This document shows positions 27,947 to 36,368 of a stretch of 64,000 nucleotides of DNA, piece after piece. Each line of letters starts with the position of its first letter. Position 1 is the first letter of the stretch. The notes below the pieces were generated by a model that saw only the letters and a program-made list of their open reading frames with translations, had not been told where the DNA came from and did not search any database. The translations under genes were made by a program, and so were the position numbers. This DNA is from CAYYFX01 sp964571855 (GTDB taxonomy: Bacteria; ARS69), in assembly GCA_964571855.1 (NCBI GenBank), contig CAZNDO010000001.1, positions 62,001 through 126,000 on the forward strand. Direction: 5' to 3'.

Positions 27947-29160
27947 CGCGCGACGACGAGGCGGGCGGTGGCGCGGTCCACGCGGACGAAGTAGACGCCG
28001 GCGGGGACGGGGCGGCCGGCGTCGTCGCGGAGATCCCAGCGCAGCTCGGGCGAGCCGCCGGGGCGCCCGCCGCGCACGAGGCGTCCGCGCACGTCGTACA
28101 CCTCGAGCCCGGCGTCCGCGCCGGACGGGCGCGCCAGGCGGATCGTGGCGGCGGCGCGCGCGGGGTTCGGGAACACGGCCAGCGGAGCGGGCGCGCCGGC
28201 CGCGGCCGCGGGAACGGCGGTCACCGGGTCCGCCGCGCCGTCGTCCCACACGATGCGCCGCAGCTTCTCCGCCGCGTCGAACGCCAGCTTCGTGCGGAGC
28301 GCGTACCCGTCCGTGGACGTGAGCGCCGTTTGCGAGAAGCCGGTGCCGCCGGTGCCCGCGGTGGGGTGCGTGCCGTCCGCGGAGATCAGCGTGCCCACCC
28401 AGTTCACGGGCTGGTAGTGCAGGATGAGGCCGTGGTAGTCCACCCACGGCACGCGTTCCTCCGCGGCCAGGGCCAGCAGCGCCGCGTTGGCCGCGGCCAC
28501 GCGCCCGTCCGCGAGGTGCGCGACCTCGGGGGGGATCGTGCTGAGCACGGGCACGACGCCGAGCGCCACGTACCCCGCGACGAGCGCGCGCATCGCCTCC
28601 TTCCAGGCCGCGGCCGTCCACCCGCCCGCGTCGATGTCGTTCGTGCCGAACATGACCAGGACCCAGGCGTAGGCGCCGGAAACGCCGCCGTCCCCCGCGA
28701 GCACGCCGGCCGCCGGGTGTCCCGCGGCGACCGCGTCGTCCACCGTCCAGCCGCTCGTGTTCCCCCACGCCGCGCCCTTGCCGTGGTCGCGATAGAAGGA
28801 GTTCGCGTCGGCCGGCTGCGTCCCGGAGTACGCCAGCCAGGAGCGGACGGGCGCGTAGTCGTGGCCGGTCTGGTTGCCGGAGGGTCCGTTCATCACGGCG
28901 TTGCGGAAGTACGCGGACGAGAACGTGATGGAATCCCCGATCTGCCCCATCCGCCCCTCGACGCGCCCGGCCGCGGCCCCGGCCGCCGCCACGTCCTGCA
29001 GGTGCTGCTTCATGGCCTCGTCCACCGGGCCGAGGAACGCCGTGGGGTCGGCCCAGGCGGCGCCGTCCCAGGCGCGCGCGGCGGGCGCGGCCGCGAGGGC
29101 CCCGGCCGCCAGGGCCGCGGCGGAACGCACGACAGGGACGCGAAGCGACGAACGGAACAT
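27943..29160 (-). CDS. secreted SGNH/GDSL hydrolase with FlgD-like C-terminal domain
   Basis: A 405-residue exported protein. The SGNH hydrolase core shows block I GQIGDSITF (catalytic Ser), block III FGTNDID and block V DGTHP with the catalytic His. Substrates of this family are esters of lipids or glycans. From about residue 325 an FlgD-like sorting domain follows: VFPNPARAAATIRLA, LEVYDVRGRLVRGG and RPVPAGVYFVRVD. Like three other proteins in the window it therefore carries the FCB-type C-terminal domain linked to secretion. The ATG at 29160 has GGAGG 7 nt upstream. It heads a two-gene operon with the glycosidase-like protein. Confidence 0.8.
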   Translation of the reverse strand: MFRSSLRVPVVRSAAALAAGALAAAPAARAWDGAAWADPTAFLGPVDEAMKQHLQDVAAAGAAAGRVEGRMGQIGDSITFSSAYFRNAVMNGPSGNQTGHDYAPVRSWLAYSGTQPADANSFYRDHGKGAAWGNTSGWTVDDAVAAGHPAAGVLAGDGGVSGAYAWVLVMFGTNDIDAGGWTAAAWKEAMRALVAGYVALGVVPVLSTIPPEVAHLADGRVAAANAALLALAAEERVPWVDYHGLILHYQPVNWVGTLISADGTHPTAGTGGTGFSQTALTSTDGYALRTKLAFDAAEKLRRIVWDDGAADPVTAVPAAAAGAPAPLAVFPNPARAAATIRLARPSGADAGLEVYDVRGRLVRGGRPGGSPELRWDLRDDAGRPVPAGVYFVRVDRATARLVVAR

Positions 29161-29184
29161 GCGGGGCCCTCCTCCGGCCGCGGC

Positions 29185-29213
29185 AAGGTACCCGATCCGG
29201 CGGCCCCCGTCCC
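29185..29213 (-). promoter_or_regulatory. candidate promoter of the SGNH hydrolase operon
   Basis: On the minus strand a -10-like TACCTT (29190-29185) is preceded 17 bp upstream by GGGACG (29213-29208), which keeps only the GAC of TTGACA. It lies 25 bp before the ATG at 29160. A -10-like TACCAT on the opposite strand at 29255-29260 may serve the divergent CHAP-like gene. Confidence 0.3.
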
Positions 29214-29300
29214 CGGGACCGGAAGGTCGGGTCCGCCGGCCGCCGCCGCTGCGCTACCATACCGCGTCCATGCCCCGGGGAACGCGGGGCCGGAGGCGCC

Positions 29301-29906
29301 ATGCCGCTGCGAAGCTCGGACTTCTCCTACCGGGACATGATCCGCCGCGAGGCGGAGTCCCACCTCCTGAAGGTCTCGGACCATCCCGCGGACGCGCCCG
29401 GCGGCAGGCGGAAGGGGGCGGACTTCCTGCGCCACGTGCTCGCGGACGCCTGCGCCACGCCGCCGGCGTGGACGGCGGAGAACGTGCGCGCGCTGGAGAC
29501 GCCGGGACTGTGGCTGAACGTGAACGGGCGCGGCGGCACGTCGGACAGCACGAAGGCCATCCACTGGTGCGGCATCTTCGCCACGTACGTGCTGCGCCGC
29601 ACGGGGATGCCGGTGCAGTGGCACTCCGGCCTCGGCATCGAGCCGAGCGGCAAGACCTCGAAGTGGGTGCGCAAGCACCGCCGGTGGATCGAGAAGTTCG
29701 ACGACGACGCCTTCGAGGTGGGCGACGTGGCGGCGATCCCGCGCGCGAACCACCACTTCGTGGTGGTCGACGTGAGCGATCCCGTGAGCCTCGGCTGCAT
29801 CGCGGGGAACGGCGGCTACCAGCGCATCGAACGGCAGACGCACCGCCGCAAGGAGGTGAACTGCCTGTACAAGATCGTGTTCGACCCGCTGGCCAGCCGG
29901 CTGTGA
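29301..29906 (+). CDS. CHAP/NlpC-like cysteine hydrolase without signal peptide
   Basis: A 201-residue protein with a papain-like CHAP-type core at about residues 85-190: AIHWCGIFATYVLRRTGMPVQW carries the nucleophile Cys, FEVGDVAAIPRANHHFVVVDV the general-base His, and CIAGNGGYQ the polar third residue. Such enzymes cut peptidoglycan peptides or amide bonds. No signal peptide or membrane helix is present, unusual for a wall hydrolase, so it may be an effector exported by another route or an intracellular amidase. The 85-residue N-terminal region is unique to me. It stands alone, divergent from the SGNH gene and converging on the FG-GAP gene. Confidence 0.65.
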   Translation: MPLRSSDFSYRDMIRREAESHLLKVSDHPADAPGGRRKGADFLRHVLADACATPPAWTAENVRALETPGLWLNVNGRGGTSDSTKAIHWCGIFATYVLRRTGMPVQWHSGLGIEPSGKTSKWVRKHRRWIEKFDDDAFEVGDVAAIPRANHHFVVVDVSDPVSLGCIAGNGGYQRIERQTHRRKEVNCLYKIVFDPLASRL

Positions 29907-29922
29907 CGCCGGCTCCCGCGCC

Positions 29923-32145
29923 TTACCGGAATCGCACGGCCTTCGCCGCGGCCACGCGCTCGCCGTCGGCGATGCGGATCCAGTAGACGCCGGACACCAC
30001 CGCGCGCCCGTCCGCATCCCTGCCGTCCCACGTGAGCGCGTGCCGGCCGGCGGCAAGCGGCCCCGCATGCAGGCGGCGCACCACGCGCCCGGCCACGTCG
30101 CGCACCGTGACGTCCAGCGACGTGCCGCGCTCCAGCGCCAGTTCGATCCGCTGCGCGCGGGCGCCCGCGGCCGGCTGCGGCGTCACCGCGTGCAGTTGCC
30201 ACGCCGCGACGGCCGCGCGCGGCGCTTCCGCCACGCCGGTGATCCCCTCGGTCAGCGCGTACGCCCCCGCCGCCAGGCCCACGATGGTGTCGACCGTGCC
30301 GGACGGCCACGCCACGAGCACGCTGTCCGCCTGCGCGGCGCCGCCGAGGCCCACGTGGACCGTCGCGGGATCCTGGAACCCGCGCCACGAGTTCGCCTGC
30401 ACGCGGCGCGTCACGCGCCGCGCCCCGGTGACCACCGTCACCTTCGCCCCGACCGCCGCGCTGCCGGGGCCGCCGGCCACCAGATCCAGCAACAGCGCCG
30501 GTCCGCGGGCCCCCTCGTTCCGCAGCAGGTGCGTGGCGTCATCCGTGAAGAAGGCCGCGGGCCCGGCGCCCTCCTGCAGGACGAGGTCGAGGTCCAGGTC
30601 GCCGTCCAGGTCGCCCCACGCGGCGCCGTCGGCAAGGCCCGTCGCCCCGCCCGCCACGCCCTCGAGCGCGGTCACGTCCACGAACGGCAGCCCCGGACCG
30701 TCGTTGCGGTACAGGCGGTCCGGCGCGTTCGGGTTCGCGCTCGTGCCCATGTCCACCACGTGCAGGTCGAGATCCCCGTCGTTGTCGTGGTCCACCCAGG
30801 AGACGTCGCGCGGGTTCACCATCGCGGTCAGCCCGAGCGCCGGCGTGATCTCGACGAACGCGCCGCCGTCGTTGCGCCACACGCGCACGGACCCCGGCGG
30901 GAAGCCGGGGTTCTCCAGAAAGCTCCCGGCCGCGCCGACCAGCGGCATCGCGGACGTGATGTGGCCGTCGAACGCGTCGTAGTTCAGATCCGGCGTGGAG
31001 CAACGGATCTCCCACGCCCCCCCGGGGGCCTTGCGCCAGACGAAGGTCCCGCGGCTCACGCCGGGGGTGAAGGTCGGCGCCCCCGCGTACGCGTCCGTGA
31101 GCGGGATGGGTGCATCGCCCGCGGGTGGATGGACACCCGACGGCCCGAGGAAGATGCGCGCGCTGTCGGCATGCCCGAGCAGGCGGAACACGCCCCAGGC
31201 GGTGTCGGCATCGCCGGGGATGGTGAGCCCGTCCACGCCGGTGTCGCCCCAGCGCGTGTTGAAGTAGTACGAGAGCGTGTCCCCTTCCGTCCAGACGTCC
31301 CACAGGCCCACGTTTCCCGCGGCGATCACGAGGTCCAGGTCACCGTCGTCGTCCAGGTCGCCCCAGTCCGCGCCCGACGCCACCGGCAGTCCCGGCGTGA
31401 AGATGCCGCTCGCGTCCGCGAACACCCCGCCGTCGTTGCGCCACAGCGTGGTCGGCCGCGTGAACTCCTCCCCGCCGACCAGCAGGTCCGGATCCCCGTC
31501 GTCATCCACGTCCCCGAAGATGCCGCCCATCGTGCCGAGTGCCTCATCCAGCCCCGCCGCGGCCGCGACATCGGTGAACGTCAGGCCGCCGAGGTTGCGG
31601 AACAGGGAGTTGCGGCTGACGGCGTCCGGCGCCTCCGCGGTCCAGACGTCCACCCGGCCGTCCCCGTCCACGTCGGCGGCGGACGCCGCCCGGGCCCGCC
31701 CCGGGCCGTCCGCCATGCCGCCCGCGCCGAGCAGGTAGCGGAGCGTTCCGAAGCCGTCGTTGCGGTAGAGTTCGTTGGGCTCCGCGCCCGCCCCGCCGTC
31801 GGCGCCATGGGTGACGAAGACCTCGAGGTCCACGTCCGCGTCCAGGGACAGGAGAAGCGGGCCGTGGCGATCCGTGGCGCCGGCCCAGGGCTGGGGATGG
31901 GCGGTCAGGCTGAAGTGGGCGGTGCCGTCATTCCAGTACAGGATGGGTGCCGCGAGGTGGTACCCGGCGGCGACGTCCAGATCCCCGTCGCCGTCCACGT
32001 CCCCCAGGGCGGCGCCCCAGGTGGGCCCCCCCCGCGTCATCTCCCCCTCCACCGTACGGTCCACGAACTGCGCGGACGCCACGGAGCCCGGCCAGGGAAC
32101 GAGGGCGAACGCGAGAAACCGGCAGAGGACGGAAGGCGTGCGCAC
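29923..32145 (-). CDS. secreted FG-GAP/ASPIC repeat protein with FlgD-like C-terminal domain
   Basis: A 740-residue exported protein starting at GTG 32145, where a signal peptide (FLAFALVPWPGSVASA) begins. FG-GAP/VCBS calcium-binding repeats are plain: GDVDGDGDLDVAAGYH, DVDGDGRVDVWTAE, DVDDDGDPDLLVGG, DLDDDGDLDLVIAAGN and DHDNDGDLDLHVVDMG, forming a beta-propeller like that of CRTAC1/UnbV proteins. An ASPIC/UnbV region follows (RVQANSWRGFQDP, VLVAWPSGTVDTI). The end is an FlgD-like sorting domain (VRDVAGRVVRRLHAGPL, ALTWDGRDADGRAVVSGVYW). It is likely a surface adhesion or display protein. Four residues of Asp in each repeat fit Ca2+ loops. Confidence 0.85.
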   Translation of the reverse strand: MRTPSVLCRFLAFALVPWPGSVASAQFVDRTVEGEMTRGGPTWGAALGDVDGDGDLDVAAGYHLAAPILYWNDGTAHFSLTAHPQPWAGATDRHGPLLLSLDADVDLEVFVTHGADGGAGAEPNELYRNDGFGTLRYLLGAGGMADGPGRARAASAADVDGDGRVDVWTAEAPDAVSRNSLFRNLGGLTFTDVAAAAGLDEALGTMGGIFGDVDDDGDPDLLVGGEEFTRPTTLWRNDGGVFADASGIFTPGLPVASGADWGDLDDDGDLDLVIAAGNVGLWDVWTEGDTLSYYFNTRWGDTGVDGLTIPGDADTAWGVFRLLGHADSARIFLGPSGVHPPAGDAPIPLTDAYAGAPTFTPGVSRGTFVWRKAPGGAWEIRCSTPDLNYDAFDGHITSAMPLVGAAGSFLENPGFPPGSVRVWRNDGGAFVEITPALGLTAMVNPRDVSWVDHDNDGDLDLHVVDMGTSANPNAPDRLYRNDGPGLPFVDVTALEGVAGGATGLADGAAWGDLDGDLDLDLVLQEGAGPAAFFTDDATHLLRNEGARGPALLLDLVAGGPGSAAVGAKVTVVTGARRVTRRVQANSWRGFQDPATVHVGLGGAAQADSVLVAWPSGTVDTIVGLAAGAYALTEGITGVAEAPRAAVAAWQLHAVTPQPAAGARAQRIELALERGTSLDVTVRDVAGRVVRRLHAGPLAAGRHALTWDGRDADGRAVVSGVYWIRIADGERVAAAKAVRFR

Positions 32146-32183
32146 GGGGCCTCGCGGGTGGATGCTGGACCGGCTGCAGGACC

Positions 32184-32213
32184 ACGCTACCACCGGCGGG
32201 GGCGCCGCCGCAA
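32184..32213 (-). promoter_or_regulatory. promoter of the FG-GAP gene
   Basis: On the minus strand TTGCGG (32213-32208), an 18-bp spacer and TAGCGT (32189-32184) form a sigma-70-type promoter, about 39 bp before the GTG at 32145. Confidence 0.45.
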
Positions 32214-32254
32214 ACGGTCCGGGGACCCGATGACCGGCCCATGACACTTCGGCG

Positions 32255-32283
32255 TTGATTCGCGGCCGCCGGCGGCCTAGTCT
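32255..32283 (+). promoter_or_regulatory. promoter of the PPC-domain secreted protein
   Basis: TTGATT, a 17-bp spacer and TAGTCT match the promoter pattern seen elsewhere in the window. The predicted start, near 32290, falls exactly at the first base of the 5' hairpin described next. Confidence 0.55.
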
Positions 32284-32287
32284 TCGC

Positions 32288-32380
32288 CCAACTCCCCCGG
32301 AATCCCCTCGAGGACGGTTCGAAACCGCCGTCCGGGGGAGTGGGTACCAGCCCACCACCCACCCTGCAAGGGGGTGTTCC
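32288..32380 (+). promoter_or_regulatory. strongly structured 5' leader with possible switching hairpins
   Basis: ACTCCCCCGGA (32291-32301) pairs perfectly with TCCGGGGGAGT (32331-32341), and inside it GGACGG/CCGTCC and GGTT/AACC can nest. GTGGG (32340-32344) can instead pair with CCCAC (32351-32355), competing for the base of the first stem. CACCC near 32360 can pair with GGGTG near 32372-32376, which would cover the only Shine-Dalgarno-like G-run before GTG 32381. The leader thus has the features of a cis-regulatory RNA, but no known class was matched. Confidence 0.4.
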
Positions 32381-33433
32381 GTGCGGCTCATTACTTCCCC
32401 CACGGTCGTCCTGGCTGCGCTTCTCTGGACGTCCGCTTCTCTCGCTGCACCCACGCCGTCGAACGTCGAGCCCCCCACGTCGAAGGACCCGGGGTCCCTC
32501 AGCATCCCCGATCCCATCTACATCGATGTGGGCGGCGACACGATCGGCTCGGCCACGGTGATTCCGGGATTCCCGTACTCGGACGGCGGGAACACGTGTA
32601 CGTTCGCGGAGAACTACGCGCCGAACTGCGGGTTCGCCGGCGGCGCGCCGGATGTCGTGTACTCCTACACTCCCACGTCGAACGTCGTCGTGGATATCCA
32701 GCTGTGCGGCTCCGCGTACGACACGGAGCTGTACGTGTTCCAGAACAACGCGGCCACGCAGATCGCCTGCAACGACGACTACTGCGGCCTGTCCTCGGCG
32801 CTCCTGAACGTGCCGATGTCGGTCGGCAACACGTACTACATCGTCGTCGACGGCTACAACACGGCCTGCGGCACGTACGTGATCAACATCACCGAGGACG
32901 TCCCGTGCATCATCGACTGCCCGCCGGGCGCGCTGGCCGAGGGCGAGGCCGACTGCATGAACGACACCCTCGACAACTACAACGCCGGCTGCAACAGCAC
33001 GCCGCCCTCGTTCACCGACCTGCCCTGCACGCCGGGCGGCAACGTGACGGTGTGCGGCACGTACGGCGGCTTCACGTACACGGGCTTCAGCTACCGTGAC
33101 ACGGACTGGTACCAGATCAACCTGTCCGCGCCCACGAACATCACCTGGTGCGTGGCCGGCGAGTACGACACGCTGCTCGGCATCATCGACGGCACCGCGG
33201 GGTGCCCGGTCACGTCGTTCCTCACGTCGACGACCACCACGCCCTGCACGCCCGGCTGCGTCAACGCGGTGATCGGACCCGGAACGTACTGGCTGTTCGT
33301 GGCCACGTCCGGCTTCGGCCCGTCGGCCGGCGCCTGCGGCGGCGACTACACGGCCACCCTGTCCGGCTACCAGTGCGGACCCGTCTCGGTCGAGCCGAAG
33401 ACCTGGGGCGAGATCAAGGGCGACTACCGCTAG
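32381..33433 (+). CDS. secreted Cys-rich protein with PPC-like domains
   Basis: A 350-residue exported protein starting at GTG 32381. After the signal peptide come two bacterial pre-peptidase C-terminal (PPC)-like beta-sandwich domains: first PDVVYSYTPTSNVVVDIQLC to YYIVVDGYNTACGTYVINI, second DTDWYQINLSAPTNITWCV to GTYWLFVATSGFGP. About twenty cysteines, many in pairs (CNDDYC, CTPGC), suggest several disulfides in an extracellular protein. The extreme C-terminus is VEPKTWGEIKGDYR, similar to the tail of the NHL protein at 45258-46274, and may be a sorting or anchoring tag. GC content is slightly lower than that of neighbours. A terminator follows the gene. Confidence 0.75.
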   Translation: MRLITSPTVVLAALLWTSASLAAPTPSNVEPPTSKDPGSLSIPDPIYIDVGGDTIGSATVIPGFPYSDGGNTCTFAENYAPNCGFAGGAPDVVYSYTPTSNVVVDIQLCGSAYDTELYVFQNNAATQIACNDDYCGLSSALLNVPMSVGNTYYIVVDGYNTACGTYVINITEDVPCIIDCPPGALAEGEADCMNDTLDNYNAGCNSTPPSFTDLPCTPGGNVTVCGTYGGFTYTGFSYRDTDWYQINLSAPTNITWCVAGEYDTLLGIIDGTAGCPVTSFLTSTTTTPCTPGCVNAVIGPGTYWLFVATSGFGPSAGACGGDYTATLSGYQCGPVSVEPKTWGEIKGDYR

Positions 33434-33479
33434 TCCGCTTCCCCTCGTTCCGCGCGGGTGGGCGCGGGACGGTCACGTC

Positions 33480-33510
33480 GGGCGGGCGTCCTCCGGGGCG
33501 CCCGCCCTTT
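33480..33510 (+). terminator. rho-independent-type terminator
   Basis: GGGCGGGCG (33480-33488) and CGCCCGCCC (33499-33507) form a 9-bp perfect stem with a 10-nt loop, followed by TTTCCTT. It lies 47 bp after the stop of the PPC-domain gene and before ndh. Confidence 0.7.
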
Positions 33511-33544
33511 CCTTCGTCCGCGTTCCCGTGCGACGCTGCGCGCC

Positions 33545-34819
33545 ATGGACGCGGACCGGCACGGACCCAGGGTGGTGATCGTCGGCGCCGGCTTCGCCGG
33601 CCTGTACGCGGCGAAGGCCCTGGCCCGCGCGAAGCTGGCGGTCACGCTCGTGGACCGCCGCAACCACCACCTCTTCCAGCCGCTCCTCTACCAGGTGGCG
33701 TCGGCGGCGCTGAATCCGGCGGACATCGCGGCGCCCGTCCGCTCCGTGTTCCGCGGGAAGGAGAACGTGACCGTCGTGCTCGGGGACGTGCTCCGGGTCG
33801 ACGCGGCGGCGCGGCGCCTCCTGCTCGCGGACGGCGAGATCCCGTACGACTTCCTGCTTCTCGCCACGGGTGCCACGCACTCGTACTTCGGTCGCGACGA
33901 CTGGGCCCCGTACGCCCCCGGGCTGAAGACGGTGGAGGATGCGCTGGAGATCCGCCGGCGCGTCCTCCTGGCCTACGAGCGGGCGGAGCGGGAGACCGAC
34001 CCCGACCTCCGTCGCGCGTGGCTCACGTTCGTGCTCGTGGGCGCCGGTCCCACGGGCGTGGAGATGGCGGGCGCGCTCGCCGAGATCGCGCACCACGCCC
34101 TCTCGCGGGAGTTCCGGAACATCGATCCCGGGCGGGCCCGCGTGATCCTCGTGGAGGCGGAGCCGCGGGTGCTGCCGGGGTACCCGCCGGGTCTGTCCGC
34201 CGAGGCGCGGCGGCAGCTGGAGCGTCGCGGAGTGGAGGTGCGCACGTCCACGCGCGTGACCGGGATCGACGCGGCCGGCGTCTCCCTCGGCGAGGAGCGG
34301 CTGGCGGCGCGCACCGTGGTGTGGGCGGCCGGGGTGAAGGCGTCGCCCCTGGCGGCGTCCCTCGGCGCGCCGCTGGATCGCGCGGGCCGCGTGCTGGTCA
34401 CTCCCGCGCTCACCGTCCCCGGCCACGACGACATCTTCGTGGCCGGGGATCTCGTGGCCCTCGTGCAGGGCGGCCGGCCCGTGCCGGGCGTGTCCCCCGC
34501 GGCGATCCAGGCGGGGCTGCACGCTGCGCGCAACATCCGCCGCGCCGCCGCCGGGATGGAACTCCTCCCGTTCCGCTACCGCGACAAGGGCGCGTTCGCC
34601 ACGATCGGCCGCGGCGACGCCGTGGGCCGGCTCGCCGGGGACCTGGAGGTGAAGGGCGCGGCGGGCTGGCTCCTCTGGCTGCTCGTCCACGTCTACTACC
34701 TGATCGGGTTCCGGAACCGGATCGCCGTGATCCTGCAGTGGGCGTGGGCGTACGTCACGTTCCGGCGCGGCGCACGGCTGATCACGGGACACGACCCGAC
34801 GTCGCCCCCCGGGGGCTGA
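33545..34819 (+). CDS. ndh: type II NADH dehydrogenase (NDH-2)
   Basis: A 424-residue flavoprotein. The FAD-binding motif VVIVGAGFAGLYAAKAL is at the N-terminus, NHHLFQPLLYQVASAAL follows, and the NAD motif FVLVGAGPTGVEMAGALAE lies mid-protein; FVAGDLVAL is the second FAD contact. The C-terminal end (WLLWLLVHVYYLIGFRNRI, VILQWAWAYVTF) is the amphipathic membrane anchor of NDH-2. The enzyme passes electrons from NADH to quinone at the inner face of the cytoplasmic membrane without pumping protons. It is monocistronic: a terminator precedes it and asnS has its own promoter. The start has no strong Shine-Dalgarno. Confidence 0.9.
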   Translation: MDADRHGPRVVIVGAGFAGLYAAKALARAKLAVTLVDRRNHHLFQPLLYQVASAALNPADIAAPVRSVFRGKENVTVVLGDVLRVDAAARRLLLADGEIPYDFLLLATGATHSYFGRDDWAPYAPGLKTVEDALEIRRRVLLAYERAERETDPDLRRAWLTFVLVGAGPTGVEMAGALAEIAHHALSREFRNIDPGRARVILVEAEPRVLPGYPPGLSAEARRQLERRGVEVRTSTRVTGIDAAGVSLGEERLAARTVVWAAGVKASPLAASLGAPLDRAGRVLVTPALTVPGHDDIFVAGDLVALVQGGRPVPGVSPAAIQAGLHAARNIRRAAAGMELLPFRYRDKGAFATIGRGDAVGRLAGDLEVKGAAGWLLWLLVHVYYLIGFRNRIAVILQWAWAYVTFRRGARLITGHDPTSPPGG

Positions 34820-34880
34820 TCGCCAGGAACCGCCCTGGCCCCGATCCGTGCGGGCCGGGACGTCCCTCCGCCGCGACCCG

Positions 34881-34909
34881 TTGTCCGGCGCGCGGCGCCG
34901 CGGCATACT
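34881..34909 (+). promoter_or_regulatory. promoter of asnS
   Basis: TTGTCC, a 17-bp spacer and CATACT, 29 bp ahead of GTG 34938. GGAGG at 34927-34931 is the ribosome site and sets the GTG start. Confidence 0.55.
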
Positions 34910-34937
34910 CGCCGACCGCCCTTCCCGGAGGTCCGCC

Positions 34938-36347
34938 GTGTCCGTCCGCTCCGTCGCCGACATCCTCGCCGGCCGCGTCCCCGCTGGCTCCGCCGTCACC
35001 GTGCAGGGCTGGGTGCGGACCCGCCGGGACTCCAAGGCCGGCCTGTCCTTCGTGCACGTGAGCGACGGCTCCGCGTTCGACCCCGTGCAGGTGGTGGCGC
35101 CCGCGGACCTGCCGAACTACGCGTCCGAGGTGGCGAAGCTGTCGGCCGGATGCTCCGTGGTCGCCGAGGGCGAGGTGGTGGCGAGCCAGGGCGGCGGACA
35201 GAGCGTGGAGATCCGCGCCACCCGCGTGGAGGTCGTGGGCTGGGTGGACGACCCGGAGACCTATCCGGTGGCGGCGAAGCGGCACACGTTCGAGTACCTG
35301 CGCGACGTGGCGCACCTGCGCCCGCGCACGAACACGTTCGGCGCGGTGGCGCGCGTGCGGCACGCGCTGTCCCAGGCCATCCACCGGTTCTTCCACGAGA
35401 ACGGCTTCTTCTGGATCCACACGCCCATCATCACGGCGTCGGACGCGGAGGGCGCGGGGCAGATGTTCCGCGTGTCCACGCTGGACGCGGTGAACCCGCC
35501 GCGCCGGCCGGACGGGCGCCCGGACTTCGCGCAGGACTTCTTCGGACGGGAGGCGTACCTCACGGTCTCCGGCCAGCTCAACGTGGAGTGCTACTGCGCG
35601 GCGCTGTCGAAGGTCTACACGTTCGGCCCCACGTTCCGCGCGGAGAACAGCAACACCACGCGGCACCTGGCGGAGTTCTGGATGGTCGAGCCGGAGATCG
35701 CGTTCGCGGACCTCGCCGCGGACGCCGATCTCGCCGAGGCGTTCCTGAAGTCCATCTTCGCGACGCTGCTGTCCGAGCGCGCGGACGACATGAAGTTCTT
35801 CGCCGAGCGGATCGACAAGGAGTGCGTGACGCGCCTGGAGACGTTCATCCGCTCCAGCTTCGAGCGCATGGAATACGGCGACGCGGTGGGGTACCTGCGC
35901 AAGGCGGCGGACAAGGGCCGGAAGTTCGAGTTCGAGCCGAAGTGGGGCGCGGACCTGCAGAGCGAGCACGAGCGGTACCTCACCGAGGAGCTCGTGAAGC
36001 GGCCGGTCGTGGTGATGAACTACCCGAAGGAGATCAAGGCGTTCTACATGCGGCTGAACGACGACGACCGAACCGTGGCCGCCATGGACGTGCTGGCCCC
36101 GGGCATCGGCGAGATCATCGGCGGCTCGCAGCGCGAGGAGCGCCTGGACGTGCTGGACCGGCGGCTGGACGAGATGCGGCTCCCGAAGGAGGCGTACGGC
36201 TGGTACCGGGACCTGCGCCGGTACGGCACCGTCCCGCACGCGGGATTCGGGCTGGGCTTCGAGCGGAGCATCATCTACGCCACGGGCATGGCGAACATCC
36301 GGGACGTGATCCCCTTCCCCCGCACCCCGGGGAACGCGGCGTTCTGA
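34938..36347 (+). CDS. asnS: asparaginyl-tRNA synthetase
   Basis: A 469-residue class IIb synthetase that charges tRNA-Asn. The N-terminal OB-fold anticodon-binding domain reads VTVQGWVRTRRDSKAGLSFV. The catalytic core holds FFHENGFFWIHTPIITASDAEGAG, motif 2 (TFRAENSNTTRHLAEFWMVEPE) and motif 3 (GFGLGFERSIIYATGMANIRD), with the Asn-specific ending PFPRTPGNA. GGAGG lies 6 nt before GTG 34938. An insertion of Asn-type enzymes (NPPRRPDGRPDFAQDFFG) distinguishes it from AspRS. It is transcribed alone and converges on a small membrane-protein operon. Confidence 0.97.
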   Translation: MSVRSVADILAGRVPAGSAVTVQGWVRTRRDSKAGLSFVHVSDGSAFDPVQVVAPADLPNYASEVAKLSAGCSVVAEGEVVASQGGGQSVEIRATRVEVVGWVDDPETYPVAAKRHTFEYLRDVAHLRPRTNTFGAVARVRHALSQAIHRFFHENGFFWIHTPIITASDAEGAGQMFRVSTLDAVNPPRRPDGRPDFAQDFFGREAYLTVSGQLNVECYCAALSKVYTFGPTFRAENSNTTRHLAEFWMVEPEIAFADLAADADLAEAFLKSIFATLLSERADDMKFFAERIDKECVTRLETFIRSSFERMEYGDAVGYLRKAADKGRKFEFEPKWGADLQSEHERYLTEELVKRPVVVMNYPKEIKAFYMRLNDDDRTVAAMDVLAPGIGEIIGGSQREERLDVLDRRLDEMRLPKEAYGWYRDLRRYGTVPHAGFGLGFERSIIYATGMANIRDVIPFPRTPGNAAF

Positions 36348-36368
36348 GCGACGGGCGTGTCCGGCGGC

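Noticed and set aside
32311..32333. A tRNA T-arm (GGTTCGAAACC)
   Set aside because: No acceptor, D or anticodon arms fit around it; it is the inner part of the long 5' hairpin.
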